NCBI GenBank assembly: GCA_034370385.1
Contig: JAXMKZ010000023.1
Coordinates: 1 to 64,000 of the forward strand
Direction: 5' to 3'
From: Coriobacteriia bacterium
GTDB taxonomy: Bacteria > Actinomycetota > Coriobacteriia > Anaerosomatales > PHET01
Length of the DNA stretch: 64,000 bases
The position numbers were made by a program, and so were the translations under genes. Under the pieces are notes generated by a model, which was given only the letters and a program-made list of their open reading frames with translations, ran no database searches and was not told the origin of the DNA. This document shows positions 42,923 to 52,291 of this stretch, piece by piece. The first letter of the stretch is position 1. The number at the start of each line of letters is the position of its first letter.

Positions 42923-45231
42923 CGTACGTCCGCCCGTTGCGTGTCGGGCCTGCTTGGCGCATCGAGCAGACGCGCGAGCATGAGCCACGCCAAGGCCACG
43001 CCGATGTAGAACACCTCGAGCGCAGGCAGGACGATGCCCGAGTCCTCGGTGAAGTACGCCGCAAGGCCCGCGACAAGCGAGACGGTGATGGCATCAGCGA
43101 AGTTCGGGTTCTCGGCCAGCGTGTCCGCGAAATCGCCTTGCGGCCGCCACCTCATGAACGCCAAGAACGCCACGACCGCGATGAGGATGTAGGCCCAGCG
43201 TGTGTGGGTCAGAACGCGCATGTTGGTTTCCGCCTTGCGCGCCACGATCTTCCATAGCTCGATGACGCCTCCGGAGTCCGCAGACTCCAGCGCGCGCGCG
43301 AGGTGCGTCTTCTCGCCACCGCCGAACAGGTCGATGGCGGCGAACGCCCCCACGACCACGATGACGATCAGAGCAATCCAGACCCCGGTCTTGAAGGACA
43401 CGTGACGCCCGTTCATGAGCACCCAGGCGAGCACGAAGCCCACCGTGCCCCACGCCACCACACCCACGTTGGCCCCGAGGAAGGGTGCCGCACTGACGAC
43501 GACGATGACTACACCCACAACGGGCAGCCCGAGGCGTTTGAACACGCTCGTCCAACGCTTTCCGGCCCACTCATCGAACAGCATCGCAAGGCCGACTATC
43601 GTGGCCCCGAACAGTATCGCCGAGGCCTCATTGCCGATGCCGTAAAAACGAGCCGCCATCAGGGGCGAGTAGCCGAAGATATTGGTGAAGGATGCGGGTG
43701 CGCCGAGGAACTGGTCAACCAGAAGCACGAGGCTCGTGAGCAGTGAGAGCGCCGCTACCGGCACCCTCGGCGGGAGGAACTTCAGCGAGATGAGCGACAG
43801 CAGCCACAGTGCCGTCGCGGAGGCGAACAATCCGACCAGCACCTCAGCCACGGTTGCGGGCCACGGCATCCAGGCGAACATCAGCCACGACGAGACAGGG
43901 ATGCACAAGGCGTACAACAGCGCCGCGCCCAGCGCGTACACCCACGCAGTGCGCAACCTCGACGACCACAGCCGCGAGCGCACGATCACCATGCTCGAGA
44001 GCAGGAGTACGAGCACCGTGAACATGACGAAGCCGTTCACCACGCCGGGTTTCGCCGCATCGACCGAGACGGCGGTGCGATTCATCCGATCGAGAATCGC
44101 GATGCGTGCTTCAAGAGACTCCGGTGCGGCGAGAAGCGTCATCTCGTTGCCCAGAACCTGGACGGGGCGCTCGATTCCAAAGATATCGAGCACCGTCGCG
44201 GTCAGATCGAGGTTCGTCACGAATCCGGATCGCTGGGTTGAGCTCGACGTCAGGAACCCGGACCAACCTTCGCCCGACACGACGATGGGACCCAGCCCCT
44301 CGAGCCGACCGATACTCGGATCGAGCGTCGACTGTGAGGCGACGATCAAGGTGGCGTCAGGAAAGCGCTCCCCCGCCATCGCGACCACGTGATCGAGGGC
44401 CTCTACCGCGTGCTGGCGGTGCCGGGCAGCGATCGCGGTCGTCACCTGTGACTCGAATCTCGCTGCCCGGTACGCGTCGCCCGCATCGAGCACCACCAGC
44501 GCGGGTCCGGTGACGTCCATCGAGGCGCTCGCCACATCTTGAAGGGCCCGGTCGAATGCATCGGGGTCGGTCTCGATGCCGAACGGCGCGTTCGGGTCCT
44601 CACGGAGCAGCCGCGCGGACACATCTCCCGCAGCGACCAGTCCCTGCTGGTTCATGGCCGCCAATGCGGCCGCACGGACCTTGCGCTGCTCGCCGGTCAC
44701 GTACCCGACGTCGGAGTTTCCGACCGCCGCCGTAAGACCGCCCGCATCCTCGACGGCTTGGCCGAGTGTGCCGAGGACCACCTCGAACGAACGCTCGGCA
44801 TTCGCGCGTTGCGTGACGGGCATTCCGAGGAAGACGATCTGGTTGGCCCGCACCTGATAGCCGGTCGTGCGCCGAAACGCCTCGGCCGCGTCACCGACCT
44901 CGTAGCGCTCGTTGACGTGGTACGCGGCAGCAGCCTGAAAGTCGGGCACCGACCACGCGCCTGCCGAGATCGTGAGTGCACCCTCTAGGGGCGAAGACGG
45001 CTCACCGAGTCTCCTCGCGCGACTGCGCGCGTTGATATCGCCGATCGCCCCCTTGTCCGCGAGTTTCCAGATCGTCGGCGTCGACGTCGGCGTGACATCA
45101 CTCCACGTGAGGTAGGGAGCAAGCACTATGACGACGCGTTTCGCCTGAGGCTGCGCGGAGGCAGGGGTAGCGCTGAGCCACGCGCAAGAGAGCGCGGCAG
45201 CCAGCACTGCTGTCGTGAAGAGGCGTTTCAT
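42919..45231 (-). CDS. Large polytopic protein with extracytoplasmic phosphatase-like domain
   Basis: A 770-aa protein: a signal peptide (cleavage near ASAQ, about 27), an extracytoplasmic domain of about 380 residues (VVIVLAPYLTWSDVT, GALTISAGAWSVPDF, ALVVLDAGDAYRA, NLDLTATVLDIFGI) that resembles alkaline-phosphatase/phosphoglyceromutase-fold proteins, then some 9-10 membrane helices from about residue 395. The membrane part contains the striking GYSPLMAARFYGIGNEASAILFG. Catalytic metal ligands are not clearly recognisable, so activity is uncertain. It overlaps the PNPT gene by 4 nt and is divergent from murJ. Possible role: processing or ligation of an envelope polymer (inference). Confidence 0.7.
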   Translation of the reverse strand: MKRLFTTAVLAAALSCAWLSATPASAQPQAKRVVIVLAPYLTWSDVTPTSTPTIWKLADKGAIGDINARSRARRLGEPSSPLEGALTISAGAWSVPDFQAAAAYHVNERYEVGDAAEAFRRTTGYQVRANQIVFLGMPVTQRANAERSFEVVLGTLGQAVEDAGGLTAAVGNSDVGYVTGEQRKVRAAALAAMNQQGLVAAGDVSARLLREDPNAPFGIETDPDAFDRALQDVASASMDVTGPALVVLDAGDAYRAARFESQVTTAIAARHRQHAVEALDHVVAMAGERFPDATLIVASQSTLDPSIGRLEGLGPIVVSGEGWSGFLTSSSTQRSGFVTNLDLTATVLDIFGIERPVQVLGNEMTLLAAPESLEARIAILDRMNRTAVSVDAAKPGVVNGFVMFTVLVLLLSSMVIVRSRLWSSRLRTAWVYALGAALLYALCIPVSSWLMFAWMPWPATVAEVLVGLFASATALWLLSLISLKFLPPRVPVAALSLLTSLVLLVDQFLGAPASFTNIFGYSPLMAARFYGIGNEASAILFGATIVGLAMLFDEWAGKRWTSVFKRLGLPVVGVVIVVVSAAPFLGANVGVVAWGTVGFVLAWVLMNGRHVSFKTGVWIALIVIVVVGAFAAIDLFGGGEKTHLARALESADSGGVIELWKIVARKAETNMRVLTHTRWAYILIAVVAFLAFMRWRPQGDFADTLAENPNFADAITVSLVAGLAAYFTEDSGIVLPALEVFYIGVALAWLMLARLLDAPSRPDTQRADVR

Positions 45232-45329
45232 CGGTGCCTATGGTAGCGGATGCGCGTGATCGGCGCGGTGACGAGCGGTTGACGCCTTCGCGACGCCCGA
45301 ATCGTGCCATCTGAGCTCAGGTACACTGG

Positions 45330-45335
45330 TCACGG
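45330..45335 (+). promoter_or_regulatory. Possible -10 box of murJ
   Basis: TACACT in the 191-bp divergent gap between the polytopic-protein gene and murJ would start transcription near 45342. The -35 (GAATCG at 17 bp) is weak. The downstream leader has a 6-bp CGCGCG hairpin and a GGGAG just ahead of the ATC codons discussed for the murJ start. Confidence 0.35.
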
Positions 45336-45422
45336 CCCGCGCGACCTCGCGCGGCACGGTCAGCGCCGACGTACACGGGAGCCATCATCGCCGCGCCCTC
45401 GATAGCCCGTTCGACCGCCCTG

Positions 45423-47003
45423 ATGTCAGTCGCGACGCTGCTGTCACGCGTGACGGGTTTCGTGCGCATGTGGGCCATGGCGCTCGCGCTGGGAGCCAGC
45501 GGCCTCACGGCCGCCTACGGGGTCGCGAACAACGTCCCCAACATGATCTTCGAACTGGTTGCCGGAGGCATCCTCTCCTCCCTGTTCATCCCGACCTACC
45601 TCGAAGTCAAAGCCGCCCGCGGTCCCGAGGAGGCAGGGCGCTTCGCGAGCCGCGTGTTCACGCTCATCGTGCTCGCACTGGGAGTGGTGGCGGTTGCCGG
45701 AACGCTCTTCCCGGCGCCGTTCATCTGGACCCAGACCTTCCGCTCAAGCGGCGCTTCTGGCGCTGCCGTTCAAACCGCGGCTGCCTTCTTCTTCACGTTC
45801 TTCGCCATCCAGGTGGTCTTCTACGGCGGCGGGATGGTCATTCAGGGGCTGCTCAACGCGGAGCGCAAGTACCTGTGGCCCGCGCTTGGCCCGGTGTTCA
45901 ACAACCTCGTCGTCATCGCTACGATGCTGGCTGTCTATCGCATGCCGCTCAATCGGACGACGCTCGTCGTTCTCGCCGTCGGCACGACGCTGGGCGTCGT
46001 AGCCATGTTCGCCGTCATGATTCCCTCGCTCGTGCGCACCGGCGTGCGCTACACGCCCTCACTCGGGCTGAACGATCCCTATGTGCGAAGGATGCTGGTG
46101 CTGGCCGTTCCCACCGTCATCTACGTGGTGACGAACCTGGTAGCGGTCTCGTTTCGCAACGCCAGCGCACTGTCAGTCACCCCGAACGGGCCTGCGGTAC
46201 TGGCGTACGCGTGGACGTTCTACCAGCTTCCCTACGGCATACTGGCGGTCGCACTCGCCACCGCGGTCTTCACCGAGATGTCAGACGCTGCCGGCAAACA
46301 GGACATCGCCGCCTTTCGAACAACGTTCTCGAAGGGCCTGCGAGCCACAGCATTGCTGGTCATGCCTACGTCGGCTCTGCTTGTGGCGCTATCGACACCT
46401 CTTGCCACGCTCTACCTCATCGGACGCTTCAGCGCCACGGATGTCCCTGCGGTCGCCGGGGCGCTCAGATTCTGGGCACTGGGGCTCGTCTTCTTCGCCT
46501 GCATGATGTTCGTATTGCGTGCGTTCTACTCGCTCAAGGACACCCTGACACCGATGCTCACGAACCTGTTCACGACCACGCTGCACATCATCGGATACCT
46601 CGTTCTGACCACCGGGATCGGGGCATGGTCGGGGCTTGGGCTCAACGGAATACCCGTGGCCGACGGGCTCTTCTACGCGGTTCAGTTCGGCATCCTCGCC
46701 CTACTCCTGCGCAAACGCGTCGGCGAGCTCGATATGCGCGGTTTCATGTCCACCTTCGCACGCACCATTGTGGCTTCGATCGCAGCCGGCGTAGTCGCTT
46801 GGTATGTATCAGGTGCCCTGGCCGGTACCGGACCGAGCGTGGCTCAAGCCCTCCTGCAAGTCACCGTGGCCGGCATCGCCGGGCTCGCTACCGCCTTTGT
46901 CGTCGCCCGACTGCTGCGCATCGAAGAGATGGCGATCGTCGCCGAGCTGGGCACCAGGGTCACACGCCGCCTGAGCGGCTCGAAGAAGGGTGATGACACG
47001 TGA
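45423..47003 (+). CDS. murJ: MurJ/MviN-family lipid II flippase
   Basis: A 526-aa, 14-helix MOP-superfamily exporter that flips lipid-linked peptidoglycan precursor. Features are SRVTGFVRMWAMALALGAS near the N-terminus, AYGVANNVPNMIFELVAGGILSSLFIPTYLE, and the FYSLKDTLTPMLTNL region. From this ATG only eight residues precede SRVTGF, fewer than in MurJ proteins. The frame stays open upstream and encodes a family-like N-terminus (PSIARSTAL before the Met), but offers no ATG, GTG or TTG back to about 45366, so the start is doubtful. It overlaps the GT2 gene by 4 nt. Confidence 0.9.
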   Translation: MSVATLLSRVTGFVRMWAMALALGASGLTAAYGVANNVPNMIFELVAGGILSSLFIPTYLEVKAARGPEEAGRFASRVFTLIVLALGVVAVAGTLFPAPFIWTQTFRSSGASGAAVQTAAAFFFTFFAIQVVFYGGGMVIQGLLNAERKYLWPALGPVFNNLVVIATMLAVYRMPLNRTTLVVLAVGTTLGVVAMFAVMIPSLVRTGVRYTPSLGLNDPYVRRMLVLAVPTVIYVVTNLVAVSFRNASALSVTPNGPAVLAYAWTFYQLPYGILAVALATAVFTEMSDAAGKQDIAAFRTTFSKGLRATALLVMPTSALLVALSTPLATLYLIGRFSATDVPAVAGALRFWALGLVFFACMMFVLRAFYSLKDTLTPMLTNLFTTTLHIIGYLVLTTGIGAWSGLGLNGIPVADGLFYAVQFGILALLLRKRVGELDMRGFMSTFARTIVASIAAGVVAWYVSGALAGTGPSVAQALLQVTVAGIAGLATAFVVARLLRIEEMAIVAELGTRVTRRLSGSKKGDDT

Positions 47004-47677
47004 TGATCGCCGCGCTCATCCCGGCGTTCCAAGAGGCCGAGCGTATCGGCGCCACCGTAACCGCGGTGCTGGCGCTACCGGGTATATCCCGCTGCGTGGT
47101 CGTCGATGACGCATCGGCCGACGACACCGCCGACATCGCTCATGCGGCCGGAGCCAAGGTCGTCCGCCTGGCGTTCAACGTCGGCAAGGGAGCGACGCTG
47201 GAAGCGGGTGCAGCACGGGTGGCCGATGCCGACGTGATCCTTCTCCTTGACGCGGACTTGGGCGAGACGGCTTCACAGGCCACCCTCTTGCTGGAGCCCG
47301 TGCTGGCCGGGCGGGCCGACATGAGCGTTGCGACGTTCCCACCGCCCGTCGGCAAGGCGGGGTTCGGACTCGTCAAAGGCATGGCTCGGTCCGGCATCCG
47401 GAGAATGGGCGGCGGGTTCGAGGCGATGGCCCCTCTGTCGGGCCAGCGTGCGCTCACCCGCGCGTGCCTAGAGGCGACACGCCCGTTCGCATCGGGGTAT
47501 GGCGTCGAGGTCGCCCTCACGGTCCGAGCCCTGCGCAAGGGACTGCGTGTGGTCGAGGTGCCTACCCAGATGGCGCACGCGGCCACGGGACGGGACGCGG
47601 CGGGGTTCACCCATCGCGGGCGGCAGTTCGTGCACGTCTCGATCGCGCTCACGAAGCTGGCGTTCGAGAAGCGCTAG
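47000..47677 (+). CDS. GT2-family glycosyltransferase
   Basis: A 225-aa cytoplasmic GT-A-fold transferase: ALIPAFQEAERIGATVTAVL, the nucleotide-binding VVVDDASADDTADIA, FNVGKGATLEAG, and the metal-binding DAD in VILLLDADLGETA. There is no membrane anchor. It resembles dolichyl-phosphate-sugar and glucosyl-3-phosphoglycerate synthase-type GT2 enzymes; the substrate cannot be read. Start GTG 47000 or the next codon ATG 47003. It is translationally coupled to murJ, suggesting that its product feeds the flipped lipid intermediate or a related glycan. Confidence 0.88.
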   Translation: MMIAALIPAFQEAERIGATVTAVLALPGISRCVVVDDASADDTADIAHAAGAKVVRLAFNVGKGATLEAGAARVADADVILLLDADLGETASQATLLLEPVLAGRADMSVATFPPPVGKAGFGLVKGMARSGIRRMGGGFEAMAPLSGQRALTRACLEATRPFASGYGVEVALTVRALRKGLRVVEVPTQMAHAATGRDAAGFTHRGRQFVHVSIALTKLAFEKR

Positions 47678-47694
47678 CCGCGCAAGCAGTTCGA

Positions 47695-48543
47695 CTACGG
47701 CGTGATCTCAGGTGGATCCGGAAACGCCGCGTTCGCACCCTCGCCCGTGCCGTAGATGCCCGGTTTCGAGCCCGTGAACAACGCAACGAGGGTGTAGCTC
47801 CCTACGTCGTTTCCAAGGGTGTCGAACGCCGAGATCCCCGCATCATCGGCTGCCTGCGTGATACCCGGGTCTTCCCCCTCGACCTGGGCGGCAACGCCGA
47901 CGCCGAACTCCTGAAACGCCGTCGCCAGAGCGATGCCGGCAGGCTCGACCTTACCCTGCGTCATCGCAAGATCCAGCAGGCCGACGACGTCCATCCCATC
48001 GGTGAAGCCGTCGATTCTCAGTGCCCCCGCCTCAACCAACGCGGCGGTCACCGGCCTCGTCGTCTCCGCAGACGCCCACTCGGCCACAAGCGAGGTCACG
48101 ACGCTTTCGAGCAACTCGCCGTCGGATGACACGAGGCTCTCCACTTGCGAGCGCACATCGACGTCTTCGAGCCCAAGGTCCGGCTGTAGAAGCACGACAC
48201 CTGCGACCGCCCCGCCAGCTCCCTCGACCGCTTCGAGCGCCGCTTCGCCACCGCTCGCCCTCCCGCCGTTGGTGACGACGATGACCGTCTTGCCCTCGAG
48301 TCGTCCGCGCACCCACTCATCGGTCAGGGTCGAGCCGAACGCATCGAGCACCTCGTTGTCCGCAGACAGGCCGCTGTTCTCCTCACGGAGCTCGGCGAAC
48401 TGCTTCTCCAAGCCCTTGACGAGCGCGTTCTGCTGGCGCGAGACCGCTCCACTCTGCACCACGAGACCACCAAGAATCAGTCCCAGCGCCAGAGCAAGAA
48501 ACAGGGCCACAAGAGATGCGATGTGGTAGCGAAGGTTGTACAC
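47695..48543 (-). CDS. steB: SteB/MctB-family membrane protein
   Basis: A 282-aa protein: N-terminal YNLRYHIASLVALFLALALGLILGGLVVQ (one membrane helix, about 8-30), a coiled coil (RQQNALVKGLEKQFAELREENSGLSADNEVLDAF) and an extracytoplasmic alpha/beta domain. It belongs to the MctB (DUF3186) family: MctB of M. tuberculosis is linked to copper resistance, and SteB of Corynebacterium works with SteA in cell separation by controlling a RipA hydrolase. The steA stop is 15 bp upstream. Convergent with the GT2 gene, only 17 bp apart, with no terminator seen between them. Confidence 0.88.
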   Translation of the reverse strand: MYNLRYHIASLVALFLALALGLILGGLVVQSGAVSRQQNALVKGLEKQFAELREENSGLSADNEVLDAFGSTLTDEWVRGRLEGKTVIVVTNGGRASGGEAALEAVEGAGGAVAGVVLLQPDLGLEDVDVRSQVESLVSSDGELLESVVTSLVAEWASAETTRPVTAALVEAGALRIDGFTDGMDVVGLLDLAMTQGKVEPAGIALATAFQEFGVGVAAQVEGEDPGITQAADDAGISAFDTLGNDVGSYTLVALFTGSKPGIYGTGEGANAAFPDPPEITP

Positions 48544-48558
48544 AGGTCCCCCCTCGGG

Positions 48559-49686
48559 TCACGCGCCGATAAGCGCGCGCAGGTTCAGAATGAAGAGCTC
48601 AAGGAACGAACGAACGTCGGGCGAGATCAGCACGACGGCACTGACGGCCACCAGAGCGGCTCCGACGATCACCATCAGGTGGGCGGGGCCGACGGCGCTC
48701 CGATACAGCTTGCTCACGCCCTTGGCGTCGACGAGCTTCGGTCCGACCTTCAGGCGCACAAGGAACGTCGAGGCCATACCCTTGCGCCCCTTGTCGAGAT
48801 ACTCCACGAGGTTAGCGTGCGTGCCCACTGCGACGATGAGATCGGCTCCGGACTCCCAGGCCAGCAGAAGAGCGAGATCCTCGCTCGTGGCAGTCAGAGG
48901 CCAGGTGTGTGCCGCATCGGCGACGCCGAGCGCTTCGAGTCGCGCGCGGCCGGGCGCGCGGCCGTCTGCATAGGCGTGCACGATGAGTTCAGCGCCACTG
49001 GTGAGCGCCGCATCGGTCACCGAATCCATGTCCCCGACGATGATGTCCGGCTTGAATCCCGCATCGATGATCGCGTCGGCTCCGCCGTCGACGCCTACAA
49101 GGACCGGCCGCATCTCGCGCACGTAGGGCTTGAGCGCGTCGATGTCCTCCTTGAAGTCGTAGCCGCGCACGACCACAAGAACGTGGCGTCCGTGGATGGG
49201 CGTCTTGACCACCGGCACCCACATCTCGTCAGTGAGTATGGCGCGTTCGCGGTCCAGATACTGCAGGGTGTTGCGCGCGAACGAATCCAGCTGGTCGCCG
49301 AGGTTGGCCTTGGCGGCCTCCATCCTGGCTTCGATCTCGGCCACCGAAAGGCGTTCTCCCGATGCGCACACCCGGCCGTTGATGACCACGTCGTCGCCGA
49401 CCACCTCGATGGAATCGCCCTCGTGCAGGCACTCGAATATCTCGGCGCCGACCGCGTCGATGAGGGTCACCCCACCGCGCGCCAGGAGCAGCGGCCCGAC
49501 ATTGGGGTACGCCCCGGAGATGGACGGTGCGGCGTTGACGACGACTTCGACACCGGTGCCGACGAGCGCCTCAGCACTCACGCGGTCCATGTCGACGTGG
49601 TCGATGATGGCCACGTCCTCGGGGCCGAGGCGCTGCACGAGATCCTTCGTACGCTTGTCGAGTCTCGCTGTTCCCTGGTGGCGCAT
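48559..49686 (-). CDS. steA: SteA-family protein (thiamin-pyrophosphokinase-like cytokinetic protein)
   Basis: A 375-aa protein: LDKRTKDLVQRLGPEDVAIIDHVDMDRVSAEALVG at the N-terminus, NAAPSISGAYPNVGPLLL, a thiamin-pyrophosphokinase-like core (PVLVGVDGGADAIIDAGFKPDIIVGDMDSVTD) and one or two C-terminal membrane helices (HLMVIVGAALVAVSAVVLI). In Corynebacterium glutamicum SteA sits at the cytokinetic ring with SteB. TPP synthesis is doubtful. ATG 49684-49686 has GGAG upstream; the 102-residue extension is rejected. The neighbourhood recN-steA-steB matches mycobacteria. Confidence 0.9.
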   Translation of the reverse strand: MRHQGTARLDKRTKDLVQRLGPEDVAIIDHVDMDRVSAEALVGTGVEVVVNAAPSISGAYPNVGPLLLARGGVTLIDAVGAEIFECLHEGDSIEVVGDDVVINGRVCASGERLSVAEIEARMEAAKANLGDQLDSFARNTLQYLDRERAILTDEMWVPVVKTPIHGRHVLVVVRGYDFKEDIDALKPYVREMRPVLVGVDGGADAIIDAGFKPDIIVGDMDSVTDAALTSGAELIVHAYADGRAPGRARLEALGVADAAHTWPLTATSEDLALLLAWESGADLIVAVGTHANLVEYLDKGRKGMASTFLVRLKVGPKLVDAKGVSKLYRSAVGPAHLMVIVGAALVAVSAVVLISPDVRSFLELFILNLRALIGA

Positions 49687-49813
49687 CTCACTCCGGTCAA
49701 AGACGGTGAAAACGCATGCCCCTGCGACAGGCGGCGGGCGCGACCTGCGCGGTATCCTACCACGCATCCATAGCGCCCTTGTGAGCGAGCCGCGCAGACA
49801 CCTGCGGCCTCTC

Positions 49814-51439
49814 TTATGCCTCCCGCGCCTGCGCAAGAAGCTCGGCAGCGTGCATCCTGCTGGCGTCCGAGACCGCGCCCGACAGCATCCGGGCGATCTC
49901 GGCGACTCGGTCCTCGCCCTCCACAGGCACCACCGTCGTGGCCACGCCCTCGTCCTGCGCGAGCTTGCGCACCACGAGATGTGCGTCCGCAAACGCGGCG
50001 ACCTGCGCCAGGTGCGTCACGACGATGACCTGATGGGTGCGCGCGAGCCGGGCCAGCCGCTGGCCGATCGAGATCGCCGTCGCCCCACCGATGCCGGCGT
50101 CCACTTCATCGAACACGAGCGTCTCGACCCGATCCGCGCTTCCCAAGACCCCCTTCAGGGCGAGCATCACGCGGGAGAGCTCGCCGCCTGATGCAATGCG
50201 CGCAAGGGAGCGAGCGGGTTGCCCTTCGGCCGGCGAGTACAGGAACTCACACGTATGCGGTCCCTCGGGGTTCCACTGGCCCCACGGCAGGTCGGCGAAC
50301 GCGATCTCGAACGAAGCCCCCGTCATCGCCAACTCAGCGGCCTCCCGGCCGAGCGCCTCGCTGAATCCGGGCGCAGCGGCGCGGCGCACGCCGTCGAGAG
50401 CGCCCCCGGCATCCTTGAGCGTGCTGCCGGTGCGCTCCACGAGCGCACGCGCCTCGGCGAGTGCCTCCTCGCCCGCATCAACCGCCGCAAGGCCGTGTGC
50501 GGCCCGCTCTCGTGCGTCGATCACATCGCCCAGGGTGGGCCCGTAGCGCCTCTTGAGTGACGTGAGCGCCGCAAGTCGCACGTGCGCGGCATCGAGGGCG
50601 GCCGGGTCATGCTCGACGCCATCGCGATAGCGCCGCAGCGTGGCACTCGCATCATCGACCAACGTGCCTGCCTCTCCCACACGAGCGGCGAGGTCGTCGA
50701 GTGCGGGGTCGATACCGGCGAGACGTGCAAGCGCCGCCTGGGCGGCTGAGACCGCATCGAGCGCTCCGCCGTCACCGCGCAGAAGCCCGACGGCCTCAGA
50801 GGCGGCCTCGGCGAGCCGCTCGGCGTGCGTCCACGCAGGCAGACGCGCTTCGATCATCTCGTCCTCACCCGGGGCGGGAGCAACCTTGTCGACCTCATCG
50901 ACGAGAAATCGCAGGCGGTCCGCGTCGTGCAGTGCTTCGGCGACAAGGCGCTCACGTTGCGCCAACGCCCCCACCGACTGCGCATAGGCCTCGAACGCCT
51001 CACGGTAGGTCGCACGTGCCGGTTCGCACGACTCGGGAGCCCACCGGTCGAGGAAGCCGATGTGGGTCGCTGTGGCGAGCAGCGCCTGATGCTCGTGTTG
51101 GCCGTGCAGGTCGACCAGGGGCCCGACGCGCTCTGCAAGCGCGCCCACCGTCGCCATCTCCCCGTCCACGACGCAGCGGCTGCGCCCGTCGGCGCTCACG
51201 CGACGCCTCACGATCAGATCACACCCCGAGGCCGTGAACGTGCCTTCCACGACGGCCTCGACCGCACCGGCGCGCACCGCTGAGGTGTCGGCTCGCTCGC
51301 CGACAAGCAGCTTGAGCGCTCCGAGCAAGACCGTCTTGCCCGCGCCGGTCTCGCCGGTCAGCACGGTCATCCCGCTGCCGAATCCGAGCCAGGCCTCCTC
51401 GATGAGCGCGAGGTCGCGAACATGGAGTTCTTCGAGCAT
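49814..51439 (-). CDS. recN: DNA repair protein RecN
   Basis: SMC-like ATPase for double-strand break repair. Walker A GETGAGKTVLLGAL lies at about residues 29-42, with a long coiled-coil middle (rich in A, R, E) and a zinc-free hook, then the signature LARIASGGELSRVMLALK and Walker B TLVFDEVDAGIGG in the C-terminal lobe. At 541 aa it is slightly shorter than E. coli RecN. The start ATG 51437-51439 abuts the nadK stop. The order nadK-recN is common in Gram-positives and mycobacteria. Confidence 0.95.
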   Translation of the reverse strand: MLEELHVRDLALIEEAWLGFGSGMTVLTGETGAGKTVLLGALKLLVGERADTSAVRAGAVEAVVEGTFTASGCDLIVRRRVSADGRSRCVVDGEMATVGALAERVGPLVDLHGQHEHQALLATATHIGFLDRWAPESCEPARATYREAFEAYAQSVGALAQRERLVAEALHDADRLRFLVDEVDKVAPAPGEDEMIEARLPAWTHAERLAEAASEAVGLLRGDGGALDAVSAAQAALARLAGIDPALDDLAARVGEAGTLVDDASATLRRYRDGVEHDPAALDAAHVRLAALTSLKRRYGPTLGDVIDARERAAHGLAAVDAGEEALAEARALVERTGSTLKDAGGALDGVRRAAAPGFSEALGREAAELAMTGASFEIAFADLPWGQWNPEGPHTCEFLYSPAEGQPARSLARIASGGELSRVMLALKGVLGSADRVETLVFDEVDAGIGGATAISIGQRLARLARTHQVIVVTHLAQVAAFADAHLVVRKLAQDEGVATTVVPVEGEDRVAEIARMLSGAVSDASRMHAAELLAQAREA

Positions 51440-52291
51440 CTAGCGACCCCCGAAGAACTCCTCGGCGACGGTCTCGTAGAAATCCCGACCGTCGAGTTTG
51501 GCCAACAGCACGTCGTGCTCCGCCCTAGAGACCACCAGCCGCTCCACCGCACGCCGACAGGGCATCGGGGCGCCGTCCACCGTGATACACGCGTCGGATC
51601 GCTGCGGGTCGGACAGCACGATCTCAACCGTCTCAGCCGCCTCGGTCACCAACGCTCGGCTGCGCAGCGTGTGCGCAGCGACCGGCACGATGACCATGCC
51701 GCCGAAACCGGGTGCCACCACAGGCCCGCCGGCAGAAAGGGCGTAGGCGGTCGAACCGGTGGCGGTTGCCACTATCACGCCGTCGCCAGACAGCCGCGCA
51801 ACCTCGTGGCCGCCCACATGGATGTCGAACGCTATCACGCGGCGCGAGGTGCCCCTCGAGACGACCACCTCATTGAGCGCGCGATACGTTCCGGCGTTAC
51901 GTCCGTCCATGATCACCTCGGCCTTGAGCGTGGTGCGTCTCTCGATCAAGACATCGCCCGCCAGGGTGGACAGAATCGCCTCGCGCATGCGCTCGGGCGT
52001 CGCTCCGGACAGGAATCCCAGCCGTCCGAACTTCACCCCGAGGATGGGCACGGCCACATCACCCACCAGGTGAACCGCCTTGAGAATGGTGCCGTCGCCG
52101 CCGAGGGCCACCACGAGCACGGGCTCGCCGATGTCGCGGCTGGCTATGCCGAATCCTTCGAGCCCGCACGCCTCGGCGTCCGCGGCGACCAGCGCCGGCT
52201 CGATGCCGTTAGCGCCGCACCAGGCCGCTATCTCGCCCGTCCCGCGGAGTGCGGATTCGTTCGTGATATCAGGTACGAGCAGGACGCGCAC
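51440..52291 (-). CDS. nadK: NAD kinase
   Basis: Phosphorylates NAD to NADP. Family motifs: VVALGGDGTILKAVHLVGD (GGDG, ATP/NAD site), NEVVVSRGTSRRVIAFDIHV, DGVIVATATGSTAYALSAGGPVV and MVIVPVAAHTLRSRALV. At 283 aa it is normal. The GTG start at 52289-52291 is preceded by GGGAGG at 5-nt spacing, which overrides the longer frame to 52360. It overlaps the 3' end of tlyA by 23 nt. Confidence 0.95.
   Translation of the reverse strand: MRVLLVPDITNESALRGTGEIAAWCGANGIEPALVAADAEACGLEGFGIASRDIGEPVLVVALGGDGTILKAVHLVGDVAVPILGVKFGRLGFLSGATPERMREAILSTLAGDVLIERRTTLKAEVIMDGRNAGTYRALNEVVVSRGTSRRVIAFDIHVGGHEVARLSGDGVIVATATGSTAYALSAGGPVVAPGFGGMVIVPVAAHTLRSRALVTEAAETVEIVLSDPQRSDACITVDGAPMPCRRAVERLVVSRAEHDVLLAKLDGRDFYETVAEEFFGGR

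Noticed and set aside
45470-46993. + strand open frame of 507 codons overlapping murJ in another frame
   Set aside because: Composition is arginine and histidine rich with no hydrophobic periodicity, as expected for a frame-shifted reading of a membrane protein gene.
48523-49773. + strand open frame of 416 codons opposite steA/steB
   Set aside because: It is antisense to two well-supported genes and has no recognisable domain or start signal.
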